The notes: a model not told the origin generated them from the letters alone. A DNA stretch of 64,000 nucleotides from Nocardioides sp. S-1144 (GCF_005954645.2 NZ_CP040695.2:3038001-3102000), one strand, 5' to 3'; shown: positions 1-9,126, counted from the first letter of the stretch. Translations and numbers: made by a program.

Positions 1-340
1 CCGTGGTGGGTATCCGGTGCGTCGCCGCCGGTCGGACTGCGCCGTTGATCGCGCAGGGCCGACACAGGGCAATTCCACCGCAGTCACGTGGACGCAAACT
101 TCCTCAAACACAACTCTGTACCGCTCTCTGGCGGAACGCCGGCGGCTGCCCGGCTCACCACGCGGCGACCCGTCGAATACACAGCCAGACCGGCAAACAA
201 TACAAGATTCAATTTCCGGAACAATCCGTTGTGCCCCTGCCCGGAATTGACGGACAAGTAAAGTGCGTCCCAGAAAAGTTCTCTCGAGACCAGCATCCAC
301 CAGAACTCTCGGGGGGAAGTGCCGCAATCCGGGGAGGACC
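1..340. other. Non-coding region upstream of the MerR-type gene
   Basis: No gene is supported here. The stretch from about 60 to 330 is visibly richer in A and T than the genes around it, as expected of a promoter region for the plus-strand regulator that starts at 341. A TTGACG hexamer at about 246 could be a -35 element, but no convincing -10 follows at the right distance. The open frames that cross this stretch on both strands have no ribosome binding site and no recognisable protein content. Confidence 0.5.
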
Positions 341-1162
341 ATGCCAGAGCACTTCATTCCGTCCAGCACGACCAGGGGCGGGAGCGGCGCCGCGCGACTC
401 TCGGTGGCCGACGCCGATCCCGAACCGTCCGCCGAACCGCCCGCCGAGCGGTCGGCCGCCGGGGCGTCGGCAGCGCCGGGCGACGCGGTCGTCCAGTACG
501 ACATCCACGAGCTGGCCGCGGCCACCCACCTCTCGGTGCGCACGATCCGGGCGCACCAGACCCGCGGGCTGCTGGCCCCGCCACGACGTCAGGGCCGGCG
601 CGTGGTCTACGGCCGCCGCCACCTCGAGCGGCTCGAACGGATCAAGGCCCTCCAGCAGGAGGGCTACAACCTCGCCGCGATCGCGGCCCAGTTCCTGCCG
701 TCGCGGGTGACGGTGCAGAACCAGACCGCCCTGCGCCTGCTGCGCCGCTCCGCGGCCAAGCACCCGGTGGTGGTGGCCAACCTGCTCAAGCACGGCGTCG
801 TGATGATCACGCCGAGCGGGAACATCGAGATCGCCGAGGAGTCGCCGGTGCTGGCGGCCTTCGAGCTGGTGCACCTCGGCTTCGAGGTCTCCGACTGCGT
901 CTACGTCCTCGCCGAGGTCATCGACGCCATCGCCACCGCGATGCCCGGCGTGCTGCGGAGCATCGACCAGACATCGCGGGGGCCCGGGCTGCTGGCCCTC
1001 GCCCTCGAGGGCGAGGACGCCGACCCGCGCAGGATCGAGGTGTCGGCACGGATGCTCACCGAGGCCTTCCGCATCTCGCTCCTCGCGTGTGCCGCACCGT
1101 CCGACGACGGCGCCGCGGCGGCCTACGACGAGAGCGAGCCGCTCAGCTACCTGTCCCGCTGA
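341..1162 (+). CDS. MerR-family transcriptional regulator
   Basis: The predicted protein is 273 residues. I chose the ATG at 341 because GGGGAGG lies just upstream; an in-frame GTG at 263 has no such site. Residues 1-50 are low complexity and rich in Ala, Pro and Ser. Residues about 53-115 form a MerR-type winged helix: YDIHELAAATHLSVRTIRAH contains the recognition helix, and a following RRVVYGRRHLERLERI segment resembles the wing and linker of this family. The rest, about 160 residues, is an effector or dimerisation region with no cysteine pattern of metal-sensing MerR proteins, so the ligand is unknown. It converges on the exporter at the end of the neighbouring operon. It may control that operon, but nothing in the sequence proves it. 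Confidence 0.8.
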   Translation: MPEHFIPSSTTRGGSGAARLSVADADPEPSAEPPAERSAAGASAAPGDAVVQYDIHELAAATHLSVRTIRAHQTRGLLAPPRRQGRRVVYGRRHLERLERIKALQQEGYNLAAIAAQFLPSRVTVQNQTALRLLRRSAAKHPVVVANLLKHGVVMITPSGNIEIAEESPVLAAFELVHLGFEVSDCVYVLAEVIDAIATAMPGVLRSIDQTSRGPGLLALALEGEDADPRRIEVSARMLTEAFRISLLACAAPSDDGAAAAYDESEPLSYLSR

Positions 1163-1216
1163 GGCGCCACCACCGCCGGTCGTCCCTCAGCCGGTCGTCC
1201 CTCGGTCGGTCGTGCG

Positions 1217-3160
1217 TCAGCCGGCCGCCGACGGGGCGGCGGCGGGCTCGTCGCCGGCCAGACCCTGACGGGTCGCGAACTCCCGGTAGAGCTCGCTGCT
1301 CGCGAGGAGCTGGTCGTGGCTCCCGGTCGCGACCACCCGGCCCTGGTCGAGCACGTAGATGACGTCGCTGCCGATCACCGTCGACAGCCGGTGGGCCACC
1401 ACGACGACCGTCATCGCGCGGAACGGGCGGGAGCCCAGCAGGTTCTGCAGCCGCCACTCCGTCTGGGCGTCGAGCGCGGACGTCGGCTCGTCCAGGAGCA
1501 GGATGTCGCACCGCCGGGCCAGGGCCCGGGCCCAGGCCAGGCGCTGACGCTGCCCGCCGGAGAGCTCGGAGCCGGCCTCGCCGACCTCGCGGTCCAACCC
1601 CTCCGGGGTCGAGAACTGGCCGAGGCCGACGTCGTCGAGCACCCGGCGCAGGGTCGCGTCGTCGGCGTCCGGAGCCGCCAGCAGCAGGTTGGTCCGGATC
1701 GACCCCGCGAGCATCGGCGCGTCCTGCTCGACGATCGCGAGCAGCTCGCGCACCTCCTCGATCGGGCCGTCGAGGATGTTGCGGCCGCCGATGACGACCT
1801 CGCCGCGGTCGGCCCGGTACAGCCCGCCGATGAGCGACAGCAGGGTCGACTTGCCACTGCCCGACGGGCCGACGATCGCCACCCGGTCTCCGGTGGGGGC
1901 CACGAGGTCGACGCCGCGCAGCACGGGGTGGCCGCCGGGGTAGGCGAAGTCGACGCCGCGCAGCTCGATCGCGGGGTGCCTGGTGAGGTCGATCGCCGGG
2001 AGGTCGGGTCGCGGGTCGGCGCCCTCCTCGATGCCGAGGTCGGCCAGCTCGACCGGCTCCGCGGCGACCTCCTCGGTCCGGTCGACGGCGGCCAGCCCGA
2101 CCTGCACGGCGGTCAGCGCCCGCGCGGCGTCGCTCATCGGCACCACGACGCCGAGGGCGTAGAGGACGAACGCGACCAGCTCGCCGACGGAGATGTCGCC
2201 GTTGGACACCCGGATGCCGCCCATCACGAGGACCACGGTGACCGCGGCCTGCATCGCGGTGTTGACGGCGGGCTCCACGACCGCCTGGACCGCGGCCAGC
2301 CGCCGGCCCTGACGGTGCGCGCGCCGGGCCCGGCGCGCGACCCGGTCGGAGACGCGGCGTGAGGCGCCGAAGATCCGGATCGTCCGCAGGCCCTTCAGGC
2401 TCGTCTCGAACTCGGTGACCATGCCGCCGACCTCGTGCTGCACCTGGCGCGAGACGCGACGCACCGACGCGAGCAGGAACAGCAGCAGCACGCCGACGGC
2501 GGCCACCGTGCCGACCAGGACGGCCATCAGCAACGGGTCGAGGAACCAGAGCACGACCATCGAGCCGACGAGCAGGGCCGCGCTGCTGATGATGCTGAAG
2601 ATGCCGGAGGTGAAGACCGACTGCATCATCGTGGTGTCGCTGCCGAGGCGGGTCATCAGGTCGCCGCTGCGGTAGGTCTGGAGGCGGGCCACCGGCATCC
2701 GCAGGACGCGGCTGATGATGACGCGCCGTGTGTCGAGGATGACGTCCTCCGCGAGCCGCTTCAGGGTCCAGAAGTACAGCCCCGCGAGCACGAGGTCGCC
2801 GGCGACGACCAGGCAGAGCATCAGCAGCGTGTGCCCGTAGGGCTCCTGCCTCCCGAGCCGGTCGAGCAGGTCGGCCACGAGCAGCGGCTGGATGATGGCG
2901 AAGACGGGCAGGCACAGCGACATCGCGATCGCGCCGGCGATCACCAGGCGACGCCGACCGCCGCTCCCGACGGTCCGGCGCAGCAGCCGGCGCACCGGCG
3001 CGACGGAGGGCAGGGCGGCCTCGGGCGGATCGCCGTCGACGGGGTCGCCGGTCGCGGCCGGGGGGCTGTCGGTGGTGGCGGGGTCGTCGGTCTCGACCGG
3101 CGCCGCGCCCAGCCCGGGCTCGATGCCGTCGGCCTCGGCGCCCGCCTCGCGCGGACTCAC
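1217..3160 (-). CDS. ABC exporter, fused membrane and ATPase domains
   Basis: The protein is 647 residues from a GTG that overlaps the upstream stop by 4 bp. The first 70 residues are a Pro/Ala/Asp-rich cytoplasmic tail. A six-helix transmembrane domain of the exporter type covers about residues 72-370. An ATPase domain follows with Walker A GPSGSGKST (about 432-440), signature LSGGQRQRLAW (about 533) and Walker B LLLDEPTSALD (about 551). It would work as a dimer that exports a hydrophobic or lipidic product. There is no N-terminal C39 peptidase domain, so it is not a leader-cleaving peptide exporter. It is the last gene of the operon that begins with the small peptide gene, so export of that pathway's product is the natural inference. 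Confidence 0.9.
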   Translation of the reverse strand: MSPREAGAEADGIEPGLGAAPVETDDPATTDSPPAATGDPVDGDPPEAALPSVAPVRRLLRRTVGSGGRRRLVIAGAIAMSLCLPVFAIIQPLLVADLLDRLGRQEPYGHTLLMLCLVVAGDLVLAGLYFWTLKRLAEDVILDTRRVIISRVLRMPVARLQTYRSGDLMTRLGSDTTMMQSVFTSGIFSIISSAALLVGSMVVLWFLDPLLMAVLVGTVAAVGVLLLFLLASVRRVSRQVQHEVGGMVTEFETSLKGLRTIRIFGASRRVSDRVARRARRAHRQGRRLAAVQAVVEPAVNTAMQAAVTVVLVMGGIRVSNGDISVGELVAFVLYALGVVVPMSDAARALTAVQVGLAAVDRTEEVAAEPVELADLGIEEGADPRPDLPAIDLTRHPAIELRGVDFAYPGGHPVLRGVDLVAPTGDRVAIVGPSGSGKSTLLSLIGGLYRADRGEVVIGGRNILDGPIEEVRELLAIVEQDAPMLAGSIRTNLLLAAPDADDATLRRVLDDVGLGQFSTPEGLDREVGEAGSELSGGQRQRLAWARALARRCDILLLDEPTSALDAQTEWRLQNLLGSRPFRAMTVVVVAHRLSTVIGSDVIYVLDQGRVVATGSHDQLLASSELYREFATRQGLAGDEPAAAPSAAG

Positions 3161-4125
3161 CGGGGCTCCGACCTGCGCAGCGAGCGCGACACGACCCGGC
3201 CGTCGTCGTCGGGCGTGACCGCGACCGTCGGCAGGTGCCGGCGCAGCACCTTGTTGAACAGGCTGGCGGGCCCCGCGACGACGGCGCGCTCGATCCCCGT
3301 GCTCACCAGCCGGGACACCGTCCGCGGCCAGTCGACGGTGCGGACGTACTGCGCCGCGACGTGGCCGACCAGCACCCCGGGCTCCACCGTCGACGTGCCG
3401 TCGTGGTCGCTGAGGACCGGGAACCGGGCCGGGCCCAGGTCCCACCCCGAGACCAGGTCGTGGGCGAGGTCGGCGAGCTCGGCGGAGCGGACGCTGTGCA
3501 CGGCGGGCCGCATCTCGTGCAGCCAGATGCCGCCGCGCGCCTCCACGCCCGCGCGCATCCGCGGGACGTCGTCGACGGTGTAGCCGACGAGGTCGTGGTC
3601 GAGGTCGAGGGCGGGCTCGGCGTGGCACCCGCCGGCCCGCATCCACCCGACGAGCCCGGCGACGGCGTCGCCGTCCAGGCGGCAGAAGAAGACCGTCGCC
3701 AGGCCGGCGAGCGAGGACTCGCCCAGCTCCTGCTCCCGCGTCGCGAGGGTTTGCACCGCGCGGGCGACGTCGGCGAGGTCGGCCACGCCGGACAGCACGC
3801 ACGCCGCCCACGCACCGAAGCTGCTCGGCACCAGCACCACGTCGTCCGGGTCGGTGCCCTGCTCGAGGACGACGCGGCCCAGGGCGACGGTGTTGAGGAG
3901 GAAGGCCAGCTGGGCCGGGGCGCCGTAGGAGCCCGAGGGCTGGTCGCGGAACGCCGCCCGGACGTCGTAGCCGACGGCCCGGTCGGCGACCTCGGCCGCC
4001 TCGGCCACCTCCGCGGACGTCGTCATGTAGGCGCCGACCGCGTGCCAGGTCGACGGCGCCATGCCGGGCAGGACGACGGCCGTCGTCGGGCTGGGCACGG
4101 GGCGCGGTCCCGCGAGGACCGTCAT
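3157..4125 (-). CDS. Divergent FabD-like acyltransferase (second of a pair)
   Basis: The protein is 322 residues; its ATG overlaps the upstream stop by 4 bp. The fold pattern of ACP S-malonyltransferases can be followed: VVLPGM near residue 17 in place of the usual GQGSQ, and PSSFGAW at residues 100-106 in place of GHSxGE. Ser102 sits at the nucleophile position, but the preceding His is replaced by Ser. VHSVRSAEL in the second half resembles the family's catalytic-His region. These are strong departures from housekeeping FabD, so either an unusual acyl substrate or a non-catalytic role beside its neighbour is possible. It would load or transfer acyl groups to the ACP encoded upstream. I am sure of the superfamily and unsure of the substrate. 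Confidence 0.65.
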   Translation of the reverse strand: MTVLAGPRPVPSPTTAVVLPGMAPSTWHAVGAYMTTSAEVAEAAEVADRAVGYDVRAAFRDQPSGSYGAPAQLAFLLNTVALGRVVLEQGTDPDDVVLVPSSFGAWAACVLSGVADLADVARAVQTLATREQELGESSLAGLATVFFCRLDGDAVAGLVGWMRAGGCHAEPALDLDHDLVGYTVDDVPRMRAGVEARGGIWLHEMRPAVHSVRSAELADLAHDLVSGWDLGPARFPVLSDHDGTSTVEPGVLVGHVAAQYVRTVDWPRTVSRLVSTGIERAVVAGPASLFNKVLRRHLPTVAVTPDDDGRVVSRSLRRSEPR

Positions 4126-5051
4126 CGGGCGAGCGATCCCGCGTGGACCCCCACCTCGGGGCCGAGACCGGTGGAGAGGTCGGTGAAGCTCAGCGACTTC
4201 TGCACGAAGTGTCCCGGACCCACCACCTCGAACGAGGTCACGCCGACCCCGGCCATCCACCGCAGGCCACCGGTCCAGTCGACGCGGTGGGTGTACTGGG
4301 CCACGAGGGCGTCCCAGACCTGCTCGCCGGTCGTCAGCGGGCGGGCCGTGACGTTGCAGACCAGGGGCACGACCGGGTCGGGCCGCGGGTCGAGGTGCAC
4401 GAACTCGGCGCCGAACGCGGCCTCCACCTCGGACATCAGCGGGCAGTGCGCCGGGGGCGAGTACGGGACCCGGACCGCGAGGCCACCGGCGGCGAAGGCG
4501 AGCTCGACGAGCACGTCGAAGCCGGCCGGGTCGCAGGTGAAGAGCACCTGGTTGTCGGCGGTGAGGGCGCAGGGGACGAGGACTCCCCCGTCCGGGGCCG
4601 CACCCGGCGCCGTGACGGCGAAGTCCGACGGGACGCCGTAGGCGAACGCCGTGCCGAGCTCGGTGCCGGGGAAGAACCGGTCCTCGACCTGCGGCATCAG
4701 GCACGCCATCCGCACGGTGTCCCGGAAGCTCATCGCGCCCGCGAAGCACGCGGCGGTGAGCTGACCGAGGCTGATGCCGGCGGTGAACGCGGCGTCCTCG
4801 GGTCGGCGGCCCTCGTGCTCGGCGAGGCCGATCGCCATCGCCACCGACGCCGGCCGGATCGACGCACCGGCGTTGACCCGGTCGGGGTCGTCGCTGCGCA
4901 GGTCCTCCAGCAGCGGGCGGCCCACGACCTCCGCGGCCTCCTCGACGCGGCGGCGCGCGGCCGGCGTGGTCGCCAGGAGCTCGTCGTAGTCGCCCGGGCG
5001 CACGTGCACCTGCGGGTTGAACAGGATCGCCCGGCCTCCCGCGCCGCTCAC
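4122..5051 (-). CDS. FabD-like ACP acyltransferase (first of a pair)
   Basis: The protein is 309 residues, with a GTG start overlapping the upstream stop by 4 bp. GISLGQLTA at 92-100 matches the GHSxGE nucleophile elbow of malonyl-CoA:ACP transacylases, with Ser94 as nucleophile and the usual His replaced by Ile. PAHCPLM places the second catalytic residue at His202, as in the family's PFHSxLM. VGPGHFVQKSL near the C-terminus matches the family's VGPGKVL segment. The N-terminal GQGSQ loop is lost. It probably charges the pathway ACP with a CoA-derived extender or starter. The pairing with a second, more degenerate copy recalls acyltransferase pairs in trans-AT polyketide systems; that comparison is inference. 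Confidence 0.75.
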   Translation of the reverse strand: MSGAGGRAILFNPQVHVRPGDYDELLATTPAARRRVEEAAEVVGRPLLEDLRSDDPDRVNAGASIRPASVAMAIGLAEHEGRRPEDAAFTAGISLGQLTAACFAGAMSFRDTVRMACLMPQVEDRFFPGTELGTAFAYGVPSDFAVTAPGAAPDGGVLVPCALTADNQVLFTCDPAGFDVLVELAFAAGGLAVRVPYSPPAHCPLMSEVEAAFGAEFVHLDPRPDPVVPLVCNVTARPLTTGEQVWDALVAQYTHRVDWTGGLRWMAGVGVTSFEVVGPGHFVQKSLSFTDLSTGLGPEVGVHAGSLAR

Positions 5052-5815
5052 GACGTCAGCCCCCCGTCGACCACGAGGGTCTGCCCGGTGACGAAGGCCG
5101 AGCGCTCGGAGACGAGGAAGAGCACGGCCTCGGCGACCTCCTCCGGGGTCGCGGTCCGGCCCAGGGGGGTGCGCGCCACCAGCGCGTCCAACGTGGCCCG
5201 GGGCACCTCGCCGACCATCGCCGTCCCCCCGGTGTAGCCGGGCGCGACCGCGTTGACCCGCACGCCGCGGGGGCCGAACTCGACCGCGAGCGCCCTGGTC
5301 ATCCCCTCGATGCCGGCCTTGCTCGCGCCGTAGGACGCCAGGCCGAGCACGCCGACCCGCCCGGCGATCGACGTCACCGACACGATGGCGCCGCGGCCGC
5401 CGAGGAGCAGGTGGGTGGAGCTCGCGCGGACCACGTTCAGGGTGCCGAGGAGGTTGACGTCGACCGACTCGCGCAGCAGCGCCGGGTCGGTCAGGTGCAG
5501 CATCGGGGCGGCCCGGCCGGCGGCGGCGTTGTTGACGACGACGTCGACGGTGCCGCGCCGTCCGGCCACGTCGTTGACCCAGGCGTCGACCGCGGCGACG
5601 TCGGTCACGTCGACCCGGGCCCGGTCGTGGGAGAGCCCCTCGGCGTCGAGCTTGTCGGCCAGGGCGGCCGCGTCCGCGTCCGAGGTGCGGTAGGTGAAGC
5701 TGACGTGCGCCCCGGCCCGGGCCAGGCGGGTGACGACGGCCGCGCCGATCCCGCGGGCTCCCCCGGTGACCAGGGCCGTGCGTCCGTCGAGCTCGCCGCC
5801 GGCGTCGCCGCTCAC
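5048..5815 (-). CDS. SDR-family 3-oxoacyl-ACP reductase (FabG-like)
   Basis: The protein is 255 residues, the normal FabG length, from a GTG that overlaps the upstream stop by 4 bp. It has the full classical SDR set: cofactor loop TGGARGIG (17-24), NNAA (95-98), Asn121, Ser149, Tyr162 and Lys166 in YGASK, and a VDGG end. An Arg in TYRTSD after the second strand favours NADPH. In this operon it would reduce a beta-keto acyl-ACP made by the KAS III domain to the 3-hydroxy form. No dehydratase or enoyl reductase is encoded nearby, so the acyl group may stay hydroxylated or housekeeping enzymes may finish it. Confidence 0.88.
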   Translation of the reverse strand: MSGDAGGELDGRTALVTGGARGIGAAVVTRLARAGAHVSFTYRTSDADAAALADKLDAEGLSHDRARVDVTDVAAVDAWVNDVAGRRGTVDVVVNNAAAGRAAPMLHLTDPALLRESVDVNLLGTLNVVRASSTHLLLGGRGAIVSVTSIAGRVGVLGLASYGASKAGIEGMTRALAVEFGPRGVRVNAVAPGYTGGTAMVGEVPRATLDALVARTPLGRTATPEEVAEAVLFLVSERSAFVTGQTLVVDGGLTS

Positions 5816-6450
5816 AGGCCCACGCTCTCGGACTGGCGGGCGCGGGCCATCACGAGGAGCTCGCGCGCCTCCTGCTTGTCGGCGGGGCTGATCCGGTCCC
5901 GGACCGCGCCGTGGGTGTCGAAGCGGTAGAACTCCTCGCGGAGCACGGAGGTGACGATGCCGTCGTGGTACTCGCCGTCGAGGAAGAAGTAGTCCCGCAG
6001 GATGCCCTCCACGGGCAGACCCAGGCTCAGCACCATCCGCAGCGTGCGGAGGTTGAAGGCGCCGACGAGGAACTGGACCCGGTGGGCGTTGCAGGCGTGG
6101 AAGAGGTGCTCGAGGGCCAGTCCGGTCCCCTCGGCGCCCAGGCCGAGGTCCCACTGCTCGGGCTGCTCGACGAGCCCGCCGATCTCGTAGCTCCCGGCGT
6201 ACTTGCGCGACACCCAGCGGACGAAGCCGATCGTCTCGCCGTCCTTGGTGACGACGCAGGCGATGGCCGAGCGACCGTGGCGGCACTCCTGGCGCAGGTC
6301 GTCGGCCTCGGGCGCGACCTCCCCGCCGGTGGCCAGGGCCGCCGCCGGTCCTCCGGCGAGCATCCGCGCGACCACCTCGAAGTCGTCGCGCGTCGGCCAG
6401 ACCAGGTCGACCAGGTCGCCCTCCATGAAGGGCTCGCGACGCCCGCGCAC
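5812..6450 (-). CDS. GNAT-family N-acyltransferase
   Basis: The protein is 212 residues from GTG 6450, one base after the KAS III-ACP stop; an ATG at codon 9 (6426) is an alternative. It follows the RimJ/RimL-type pattern: IACVVTKDGETIGFVRW forms the central strands, and a basic N-x-R segment (FNLRTLRMVLSLGL) is followed by GILRDYFFLDGEYHD, typical of this group's last strands. The usual Q/RxxGxG/A acyl-CoA loop is degenerate (LGLGAEGTGLALE), which would suit a carrier-protein-bound donor. GNAT enzymes join fatty acyl chains to ribosomal peptides in goadvionin and the selidamides. By that precedent I infer that this one moves the acyl group from the ACP to an amine of the peptide. Simple acetylation is the main alternative. 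Confidence 0.75.
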   Translation of the reverse strand: MRGRREPFMEGDLVDLVWPTRDDFEVVARMLAGGPAAALATGGEVAPEADDLRQECRHGRSAIACVVTKDGETIGFVRWVSRKYAGSYEIGGLVEQPEQWDLGLGAEGTGLALEHLFHACNAHRVQFLVGAFNLRTLRMVLSLGLPVEGILRDYFFLDGEYHDGIVTSVLREEFYRFDTHGAVRDRISPADKQEARELLVMARARQSESVGL

Positions 6451-6451
6451 C

Positions 6452-7852
6452 TCAGACCTCGGCGTTCGTCTGCGCCCGCGAGCCCAGGAAGTCCACGATC
6501 GAGGACGTCGTCAGGAAGCTCTCGGTCTTGAGGTCCCCGATGTCGAAGCTGTACCGCTCCCGCAGCGCGGCGATGAGCTTCAGCACGTCCATCGAGTCGC
6601 GGCCGAAGGCCGAGCGTGGCCCGAACAGCGGGTCGCTCCCGCCGATCGTGGCTGGGTCGACGTCGAGCTGGTAGAGCTCGACGAACATCTCGGCTGCCTC
6701 GTGCTCGGTCATCGACATGGTCGTGCCTCTCGTCGTGGTGGTGGTGGTGCGGTGCGTGAGGGGGGCGGACCCACGGGGGGCCACGTGGCGGAGCACGAGG
6801 GAGCCCCAGATGAAGCCCGCGCCGATGGCGCTGATCGACACGCGGTCGCCGGCGCCCAGCGCGCCGTCCGCGACCGACTCGTGCAGGGCCAGGAAGATCG
6901 TCGCGGCGCCGGTGTTGCCGAGCCGGTCGACGTTGACCGCGGCCAGCTCACGGGGCCGCCCGAGGGCGTCCATGGCGGCGTGGACGATGTTGAGGTTGGC
7001 CTGGTGGAAGACGAACCGGTCGACGTCCTCGACCGCCACCGCGCCGGCGGCGCACGCCTCGCGCACGCTCGCCGGCAGGTGCCGGGTGGCCATGTCCCAC
7101 ACGGTGCGTCCGTCCATGTGCAGGTAGTGCTCGCGACGCTCGACAGCCCCGGCGTCCACCGGTCGCGACGCCCCGCCGGCGCGGATGCCGACGTCGTGGC
7201 TCAGCTCGGAGCCCACGTGCCAGGACTCCAGGCCCGCACCGTCGGGGACGGTGCCGAGCACGACCGCGCCGGCGGCGTCACCGAAGAAGACGCGGGTCGA
7301 CCGGTCCTGCGGGTCGGTGACCCGCGAGAGCACCTCGGAGCCGATCACGAGGACCGGCCGGTCGGGGTCCGCGGCGACGAGGTGGGCCGCGGTCCAGATG
7401 CCGAGCACGCCGCCCGCGCAGGCGGCCTGGTTCAGGTCCAGGGGGCAGGCCCCGGTCGCCCCGAGCCGCGAGGCCACCGTCACCGCGTTGGACGGCAGCG
7501 GCTGGTCGCCGGTGAACGTCGCCACGACGACCGCGCCCAGGTCGGCGGCCGCGACCCCGGCGGCGACCAGGGCGTCCGCCGCGGCCGCGACCATCATGTC
7601 GGTGGCGGTGAGGGCCGGCTCGAGCCAGCGGCGCTCACGGATGCCGGTGCGCTGCCGGATCCAGGCGTCGGTCGTGTCGAGGCCGCCCACCAGCTCGTCG
7701 TTGGTCACCCGGCGGGCCGGCACGAACATGCCGGTGCCGATGATCCCGACGGGCCGGGCGAAGGCGTCGAAGGTCCCGCTGCGGCTCTGGGCCACCACCG
7801 CGGGCGGGAGGTCCGGGGCCGGGCGTCGCGTCGTGTCGGTGCCCACGCTCAT
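6452..7852 (-). CDS. KAS III (FabH-like) ketosynthase fused to an acyl carrier protein
   Basis: One frame encodes 466 residues. Residues about 33-358 are a beta-ketoacyl-ACP synthase III with all three catalytic residues: Cys145 in NQAACAGG, His283 in FHQANLNIV and Asn313 in GNTGAAT. A Thr-rich linker (about 360-378) leads to an acyl carrier protein (about 380-466). Its FGRDSMDVLKL holds Ser420, the phosphopantetheine site, with DSM instead of the common DSL. FabH and ACP are normally separate. An internal ATG at 6718, preceded by GAGAGG, could also yield a free 88-residue ACP. The enzyme would condense an acyl-CoA starter with a malonyl-type unit on its own ACP. The start overlaps the upstream stop by 4 bp. 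Confidence 0.9.
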   Translation of the reverse strand: MSVGTDTTRRPAPDLPPAVVAQSRSGTFDAFARPVGIIGTGMFVPARRVTNDELVGGLDTTDAWIRQRTGIRERRWLEPALTATDMMVAAAADALVAAGVAAADLGAVVVATFTGDQPLPSNAVTVASRLGATGACPLDLNQAACAGGVLGIWTAAHLVAADPDRPVLVIGSEVLSRVTDPQDRSTRVFFGDAAGAVVLGTVPDGAGLESWHVGSELSHDVGIRAGGASRPVDAGAVERREHYLHMDGRTVWDMATRHLPASVREACAAGAVAVEDVDRFVFHQANLNIVHAAMDALGRPRELAAVNVDRLGNTGAATIFLALHESVADGALGAGDRVSISAIGAGFIWGSLVLRHVAPRGSAPLTHRTTTTTTRGTTMSMTEHEAAEMFVELYQLDVDPATIGGSDPLFGPRSAFGRDSMDVLKLIAALRERYSFDIGDLKTESFLTTSSIVDFLGSRAQTNAEV

Positions 7853-9126
7853 CGCGCGACCCCGCCAGCGTCGTCGGTGTCCCCGGCGACGGGCTCGAGC
7901 GCGCCGGTCCGCCACAGCGCGTCGACCACCCCGTCGACCAGCTCGGCGGCGATACCGGTCGCGGCGACGACGTCGGCGCGGGTGTGGGCGAGCCCGCTGT
8001 CCAGGACGCCGGCGACGGCCGCGAGCTCGCGCTCCTGCCCGGGCAGCCGCAGGGCCGAACCGCGGGCGTGGAGCACGCCGCCGGACCCGCGCTCGATAGG
8101 GTAGGTCGGACGCCGGCGCACGGGACCGGGTGGGGCCTGGTCGGTCCGGGGCCGCGGGCTCCCGCGGAACCCGGCGTTGCTCCGGCTCCGCGCGGCCAGG
8201 TCGTCGACGGCCTCGGCGAACCGGGCGCCGAGGTCGGCCCCGGCCAGGAGGCGCCGGACGTCGTCGGCCTCACCGCCGGCGGACAGGAAGGCGGCGGCGG
8301 CCGAGCGCTGCGAGACCGGCGCGAGCCGCCCCGCGACCTCGGCCAGCACCTCGGCCGGGGTGCGGCGGATCATCTCCACCGCCACGCTCACGCTGTGCTC
8401 GTCGTTGTCGGCGACGTGGAAGTCGCTGACGTTGAGGACGAAGAGCTCGTGGGGCCCGAAGGAGGCCGACCGGGCCGACCCCAGCGGGAACGGGGGCACC
8501 CGGACGGCGCCCAGCCCACCGGTTGCCGCGGCGAACTCGTCGGGTGTCCAGGTGTGGAACACCTTGGGCGCGGGCCCCAGGTTGAGGTGGATGACCCGCT
8601 CGGGGTGACCGACGTCGCGGTGCGCACCGCCGTCGGTGAAGCCGTAGTTGCCGAGGAACAGCGTCAGCCTCAGGTCGACCCACCCGTGCTCGCAGTGGTC
8701 CCAGACCGGCGCCATCACCTCGGCGAAGACCCGGGTCAGCTGCTCGCTCCACCGCTGGACGCCGTTCAGGCCGACACCGACGCGCGCGGTCCCGAACAAC
8801 CGCCGGGTCCACTCACGGGTCGTCTCCCCCTCGCGGGGCGGGGCGCCGACCACCCTCTCGGTCGTGGCCGTGCTCTGGGTGCCGTCGACGGTGACCTTGA
8901 GCATCCGTCGCGCCGCCGGGTCGTCGAGGGCCCGACGCAGCAGGTCGACCACGGTGGTGTCGTCGAGGTGCTCGCGCAGCTGCGGCGCCGGCACCACGGC
9001 CTGTCGCTCGAACATCGAGGAGGCGGCGGCGCAGGCGTGCCAGAGCGACCCGAGGTCACCCCCGCCGGCCGGTCCCGCGGCCACGCCGGGGTCGTGCAGG
9101 GGCCGGGTCGTGGTCGTGGCGCTCAC
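7849..9126 (-). CDS. Cupin/JmjC-type iron oxygenase-like protein
   Basis: The protein is 425 residues from a GTG overlapping the upstream stop by 4 bp. The centre reads GGAHRDVGHPERVIHLNLG, where His169-x-Asp171 resembles the iron ligands of 2-oxoglutarate oxygenases. A distal His244 in DEHSVSVAV could complete the triad. The C-terminal 90 residues (LAHTRADVVAATGIAAELVDGVVDALWRTGAL in part) look like a small winged helix, as found at the end of cupin_4/ROX proteins. The overall match is weaker than for the next gene, and an iron-independent role is possible. Peptide or acyl-chain hydroxylation is inferred from context. Confidence 0.6.
   Translation of the reverse strand: MSATTTTRPLHDPGVAAGPAGGGDLGSLWHACAAASSMFERQAVVPAPQLREHLDDTTVVDLLRRALDDPAARRMLKVTVDGTQSTATTERVVGAPPREGETTREWTRRLFGTARVGVGLNGVQRWSEQLTRVFAEVMAPVWDHCEHGWVDLRLTLFLGNYGFTDGGAHRDVGHPERVIHLNLGPAPKVFHTWTPDEFAAATGGLGAVRVPPFPLGSARSASFGPHELFVLNVSDFHVADNDEHSVSVAVEMIRRTPAEVLAEVAGRLAPVSQRSAAAAFLSAGGEADDVRRLLAGADLGARFAEAVDDLAARSRSNAGFRGSPRPRTDQAPPGPVRRRPTYPIERGSGGVLHARGSALRLPGQERELAAVAGVLDSGLAHTRADVVAATGIAAELVDGVVDALWRTGALEPVAGDTDDAGGVAR

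Noticed and set aside
6452..7852. Two separate genes for KAS III and ACP
   Set aside because: No stop codon separates the parts, so I list one fused gene and note the possible internal start at 6718.
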